A DNA stretch of 18,362 nucleotides. Source: Sphingobacteriales bacterium (GTDB lineage: Bacteria; Bacteroidota; Bacteroidia; Chitinophagales; Chitinophagaceae). The notes under the pieces were generated by a model. The model was not told where the DNA came from. It did not search any database and saw only the letters and a program-made list of their open reading frames with translations. This document shows, piece by piece, positions 15,216 through 18,362 of this stretch; within the stretch, counting starts at the first letter, position 1; each line of letters begins with the position of its first letter. The stretch covers positions 1 to 18,362 of the forward strand of contig REAQ01000286.1 of NCBI GenBank assembly GCA_004294195.1, written 5' to 3'. Position numbers and translations under genes: made by a program.

Positions 15216-15300
15216 CAGATAAGGCGTTTCCAAGGGAGTTTAACCATAAAAACAACGTTTTTTTCCCCTATTCTTGTAATCTTGCATCTTTATTATCAAT

Positions 15301-16020
15301 ATGTGGTCTGTTTGTATCAAGGAACTAAGGCAATTCTTCAGTAGTCTCACGGGATATATCGCAATCATCGTGTTTTTGGTGCTCAACGGGCTTTTCCTGT
15401 TTGTGTTTCCGGATTCCAACCTGTTTGATTACGGGTATGCCTCACTGGAGACTTTTTTCAATACCGCGCCGTGGATCCTGTTGCTGTTGATCCCAGCCGT
15501 TACCATGCGTAGTTTTTCCGAAGAATTTAAAGGCGGAACCTTTGAGATCCTCAAAACCAAACCGCTGACCAACACACAGATTATCGGTGGAAAATATCTT
15601 GCCTCATTGATCATCGCCCTCATCGCGATCCTACCCACACTGATTTACGTATACACGATACGCGAACTATCTACAGGTGGCATCGATACTGGAGGCACCA
15701 TCGGTTCATATCTCGGACTCATTTTGCTTGCGGCAGTTTTTACCGCTATCGGTATCTGTTGCAGCAGCTTCACCAATAATGCTGTAGTGGCTTTCCTCCT
15801 CAGTGCATTTGCCTGTTTCACGGTGTACAGCGCTTTTGAAGCCGTGAGCAGGATATCTGCATTCCAATCCGGCGCTGATTATTATATCGGAATGCTTGGT
15901 ATCGATTTTCATTATAAAAACATCAGCAGGGGCGTGCTTGATTCCAGGGACCTGGTTTACTTCTTCTCTGCCATCGTTTTCTTTTTATTCCTTACCGCCA
16001 GAAACCTTGTGAAACGCTGA
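15301..16020 (+). CDS. gldF: Gliding-motility ABC transporter permease GldF
   Basis: The 239-residue inner-membrane protein has about six membrane segments (roughly 16-38, 52-70, 95-118, 133-156, 160-180 and 215-234). It contains the ABC-2-type loop FSEEFKGGTFEILKTKPL, characteristic of the GldF/NosY-like permeases. GldF acts with the ATPase GldA and with GldG in a complex needed for gliding in Flavobacterium; many non-gliding Bacteroidota also keep these genes. gldA is not in the window. gldG follows after 4 bp. Confidence 0.94.
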   Translation: MWSVCIKELRQFFSSLTGYIAIIVFLVLNGLFLFVFPDSNLFDYGYASLETFFNTAPWILLLLIPAVTMRSFSEEFKGGTFEILKTKPLTNTQIIGGKYLASLIIALIAILPTLIYVYTIRELSTGGIDTGGTIGSYLGLILLAAVFTAIGICCSSFTNNAVVAFLLSAFACFTVYSAFEAVSRISAFQSGADYYIGMLGIDFHYKNISRGVLDSRDLVYFFSAIVFFLFLTARNLVKR

Positions 16021-16024
16021 CCCA

Positions 16025-17728
16025 ATGATGAAAAAACTGCTTCATGCCAAATTCGGATGGGTGATCATACTGCTTTTACTGGTGGCCGTGAATTATGCAT
16101 TCTCCCTGTTCCGCTTCCGTGCAGACCTTACATCTGAAAAAAGATTCACTGTCTCCCAGGCCACTCGCAATATGCTGGAGAAACTGGACGACAGGGTTGA
16201 TATCACCCTCATGATGGGTGGCGATATGCCCGCGGGTTTCAAAAAGCTTGCTGGCGGTGCTACGGATCTGCTCAATGAATTTAAAGAGATCTCTTCCAAT
16301 AACATCAGCTTCAGGATCGAGAAACCCGGAGAGAACATGGATGATTCCGCAAAAGCGGCACTCGTGGATTCCCTTCGTATGCTCGGCATCAACGCTACTA
16401 ACGTTAAGGCACAAACGAAAGAAGGCGATGCCCAGGAAGAACAGCTCGTGTATCCCGGTGCAGTGATTAAGTACAAGGACCGGACAATGGGGATCGATTT
16501 TTTACAGGGACAAAATTTTCAGGACGGATTGAATTCCCTCAACAATGCGGAAGCATTGCTTGAATATAAATTGGCTTCGGGTATTGATAAGATCACACAA
16601 GATAGTGTGCCTTTGATCGGTTACCTGAGTGGTAACGGAGAGCCGGTAGACTATCGGGTGTATGATCTGATTGAAAGAACACTTCGCCCCAACTATGCCT
16701 TTCGCATCATTCCTGTAGATAGTGTAACCGTGATCCCGCCGGTGTTTCAGGCCCTGCTCATCGTTAAGCCTGTTACAAAATTTTCGGATGCACAGAAGCT
16801 CAAGATTGATCAATATATAATGCACGGTGGTAAGGTGGTGTGGATGCTGGATAACTTGTATGCGAGTCTTGACAGTTTGCAACGTAGTGAGGGCCGATTT
16901 GTAGCTTTCGATATGGGCCTTAATCTGGACGACCTGCTGTTCCGTTATGGCGTGCGCATCAACCAGGATCTTGTGCAGGATCTGCAGTGTGATAAGATAC
17001 CTTCTGTGATTGGGTCGATGGGGGATAAACCTCAGATCCAGTTGCTGCCCTGGCCGTATTTTCCTTTGCTGCGGAATACATCTGGCCATCCTATTACGAA
17101 GAACCTCGACTATGTGGCATCGCAGTTTCCACAATCAATAGATACAGTGAAAGCCGACGGCGTAAAGAAAACGGTTCTGCTTTCATCTTCAACAGAATCG
17201 AGGATCTTGAATGCACCAGCTATTGTGGAATGGGCGAGCGTGCGGAATGAAGAAGACCTGAAGAAATTTACACGTGCGAATATTCCGGTGGTGATGTTGC
17301 TGGAAGGCAGGTTCCAAAGTTTGTATGCCAATCGGCTTACGAAGGCCATGGCGGATAGCTTTGCTGCAGCTGGTCTGCCGTTTAAAGCAGAAAATGAAAA
17401 AGGAACGATGGTGGTTGCCGCGGATGGTGATCTGCTGTTGAATGGCATCAACCAAACGGACGGTCCCATTCCGATGGGCATGAACGCTTACACCCGGCAG
17501 CAATATGCAAACCGTGAATTCATCCTCAATACATTGGAATACCTTGTTGGGAACATGGGTATTCTCGAGACCCGCGGAAAAGACTATACTTTGCGGTTGT
17601 TGGATAAAACCAAGTACGAAGCCAGCAAGAGTAGCTGGCAACTGTTGAACATTGTTGTTCCTGTGGTGTTGGTGATGTTGTTTATCGCATTGTATCAATA
17701 CCTTAGAAAAAGAAAATACGCCCGATGA
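16025..17728 (+). CDS. gldG: Gliding-motility-associated protein GldG
   Basis: The 567-residue protein has an N-terminal membrane anchor (about 12-30), a long periplasmic part and a C-terminal membrane segment (about 542-562) followed by the basic tail RKRKYAR. The periplasmic part has the ABC-auxiliary domain features: LTSEKRFTVSQATRNMLEKL, followed further on by PLIGYLSGNGEP and the conserved KVVWMLDNL. It is the standard partner of GldF. The start is ATG 16025 or the adjacent 16028. Its stop overlaps the terC start (ATGA), so all three genes form one operon. Confidence 0.94.
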   Translation: MMKKLLHAKFGWVIILLLLVAVNYAFSLFRFRADLTSEKRFTVSQATRNMLEKLDDRVDITLMMGGDMPAGFKKLAGGATDLLNEFKEISSNNISFRIEKPGENMDDSAKAALVDSLRMLGINATNVKAQTKEGDAQEEQLVYPGAVIKYKDRTMGIDFLQGQNFQDGLNSLNNAEALLEYKLASGIDKITQDSVPLIGYLSGNGEPVDYRVYDLIERTLRPNYAFRIIPVDSVTVIPPVFQALLIVKPVTKFSDAQKLKIDQYIMHGGKVVWMLDNLYASLDSLQRSEGRFVAFDMGLNLDDLLFRYGVRINQDLVQDLQCDKIPSVIGSMGDKPQIQLLPWPYFPLLRNTSGHPITKNLDYVASQFPQSIDTVKADGVKKTVLLSSSTESRILNAPAIVEWASVRNEEDLKKFTRANIPVVMLLEGRFQSLYANRLTKAMADSFAAAGLPFKAENEKGTMVVAADGDLLLNGINQTDGPIPMGMNAYTRQQYANREFILNTLEYLVGNMGILETRGKDYTLRLLDKTKYEASKSSWQLLNIVVPVVLVMLFIALYQYLRKRKYAR

Positions 17729-18362
17729 ATGCTGATCAAATTACATATCTCGTTTTTGGAATCCTTCTGGTGGTGGCCCTGGTGTTTGACCTGGGTATAC
17801 TGAGTAAGAAGAACGAGGTTATCTCCATCAAGAAAGCCCTGTGGCAGACTTTGTTCTGGGTAGGCTTATCGCTCGCATTTTGTGTGTTTTTATGGTTTGA
17901 GAAAAGTCCGATGGTGGCCACGAAATATTTCACGGCTTACCTGATGGAATGGTCTTTAAGCGTTGATAATATCTTTGTCTTCATTCTCATCTTCACCTAT
18001 TTTAAAGTAGAAGAGAAAGATGCGGGAAGGGCATTATTGATCGGTATATTACTGGCCATCGTTTTCCGCATTATTTTCATTGCAGTGGGGATCGGACTGA
18101 TCGCCCGCTTCCATTGGATTCTATATTTGTTTGGCGCTTTCCTGATCTATACCGGTATCAAGCTTTTTGCCAAGAAAGATGAGGCCGAGTTTGACCCTGG
18201 TCAGACGGGCATCTATAAATTCATGCGCAGTTATTTACGACTATCTGAAGTAGAGCCGAAGGGCAGATACCTCATTAAGTTGCATGGAAAAACATTTTTC
18301 ACTACCCTCGCTGTAGTGGTTGTGATGCTGGCTGGTGTGGATATTGCTTTTGCATTGGATTC
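17725..18362 (+). CDS. TerC-family integral membrane protein, 3' end outside the window
   Basis: An open frame of 212 codons runs from ATG 17725 to the window edge without a stop. It shows the TerC/Alx hallmark segments MEWSLSVDNIFVF (about 74-86) and GVDIAFALDS at the edge, with acidic residues inside membrane helices. At least five membrane segments are visible in this part, and the family usually has about 300-330 residues, so roughly 100 are missing. TerC-like proteins are linked to tellurite resistance and manganese or metal export. The ATG overlaps the gldG stop by 4 bp, so it is translationally coupled to gldG. Confidence 0.92.
   Translation, partial: MNADQITYLVFGILLVVALVFDLGILSKKNEVISIKKALWQTLFWVGLSLAFCVFLWFEKSPMVATKYFTAYLMEWSLSVDNIFVFILIFTYFKVEEKDAGRALLIGILLAIVFRIIFIAVGIGLIARFHWILYLFGAFLIYTGIKLFAKKDEAEFDPGQTGIYKFMRSYLRLSEVEPKGRYLIKLHGKTFFTTLAVVVVMLAGVDIAFALD

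Noticed and set aside
16502..17134. 210-codon minus-strand frame inside gldG
   Set aside because: Shadow of the gldG coding sequence; no signal peptide, domain or promoter of its own.

Overview
The window looks like chromosomal DNA from a member of Bacteroidota, most likely Chitinophagaceae (inference). The reasons are: a T9SS-sorted secreted protein (C-terminal sorting domain with a YPNP start); the gliding-motility genes gldF and gldG; an acpP-fabF-rnc cluster; lipoprotein signal peptides with SSC/GC-type lipoboxes; promoters that fit the Bacteroidota -7 consensus TAnnTTTG; and the absence of clear Shine-Dalgarno sites. No phage, IS element, CRISPR array, tRNA or rRNA was recognised.

Layout. 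3-3347 (+) is a complete-looking B12-dependent class II ribonucleotide reductase (nrdJ), followed by a short octamer array, a strong terminator and a 39-residue lipoprotein microgene. 3708-7128 (-) holds two overlapping lipoprotein genes of unknown function. 7140-8849 (+) holds a PhoD-family phosphatase gene broken by an internal out-of-frame deletion, overlapped by a small YcxB-like membrane protein gene. 8850-9013 is a palindromic octamer-repeat element between convergent genes. 9014-9445 (-) is a GNAT acetyltransferase. 9517-11861 (+) is the acpP-fabF-rnc operon behind a very good promoter. 11940-12341 (-) is methylmalonyl-CoA epimerase. 12509-12850 (+) is an A-type Fe-S carrier. 12913-15189 (-) is a large T9SS cargo protein. 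15301 to the window end (+) is gldF-gldG-terC, with terC cut by the window edge.

How the genes work together. nrdJ uses adenosylcobalamin, and the epimerase feeds the adenosylcobalamin-dependent methylmalonyl-CoA mutase step, so two genes here belong to B12-linked metabolism, although they are not in one operon. AcpP and FabF act together in fatty-acid elongation. GldF and GldG are the membrane and accessory parts of an ABC complex tied to gliding; the T9SS cargo gene is transcribed away from gldF across a 111-bp gap.

The most unusual content is between the genes. Four intergenic gaps are filled with degenerate arrays of strict 7- or 8-bp period. These arrays start at, or within a few bases of, stop codons or promoter boxes. 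Two form stop-to-stop inverted elements between convergent genes. A third, an STRR-like heptamer array, fills the gap between two divergent genes whose -7 boxes lie only 3-4 nt before the ATG, which predicts leaderless mRNAs. The broken phoD gene, the overlapping lipoprotein pair and the tiny lipoprotein are the next most interesting items.
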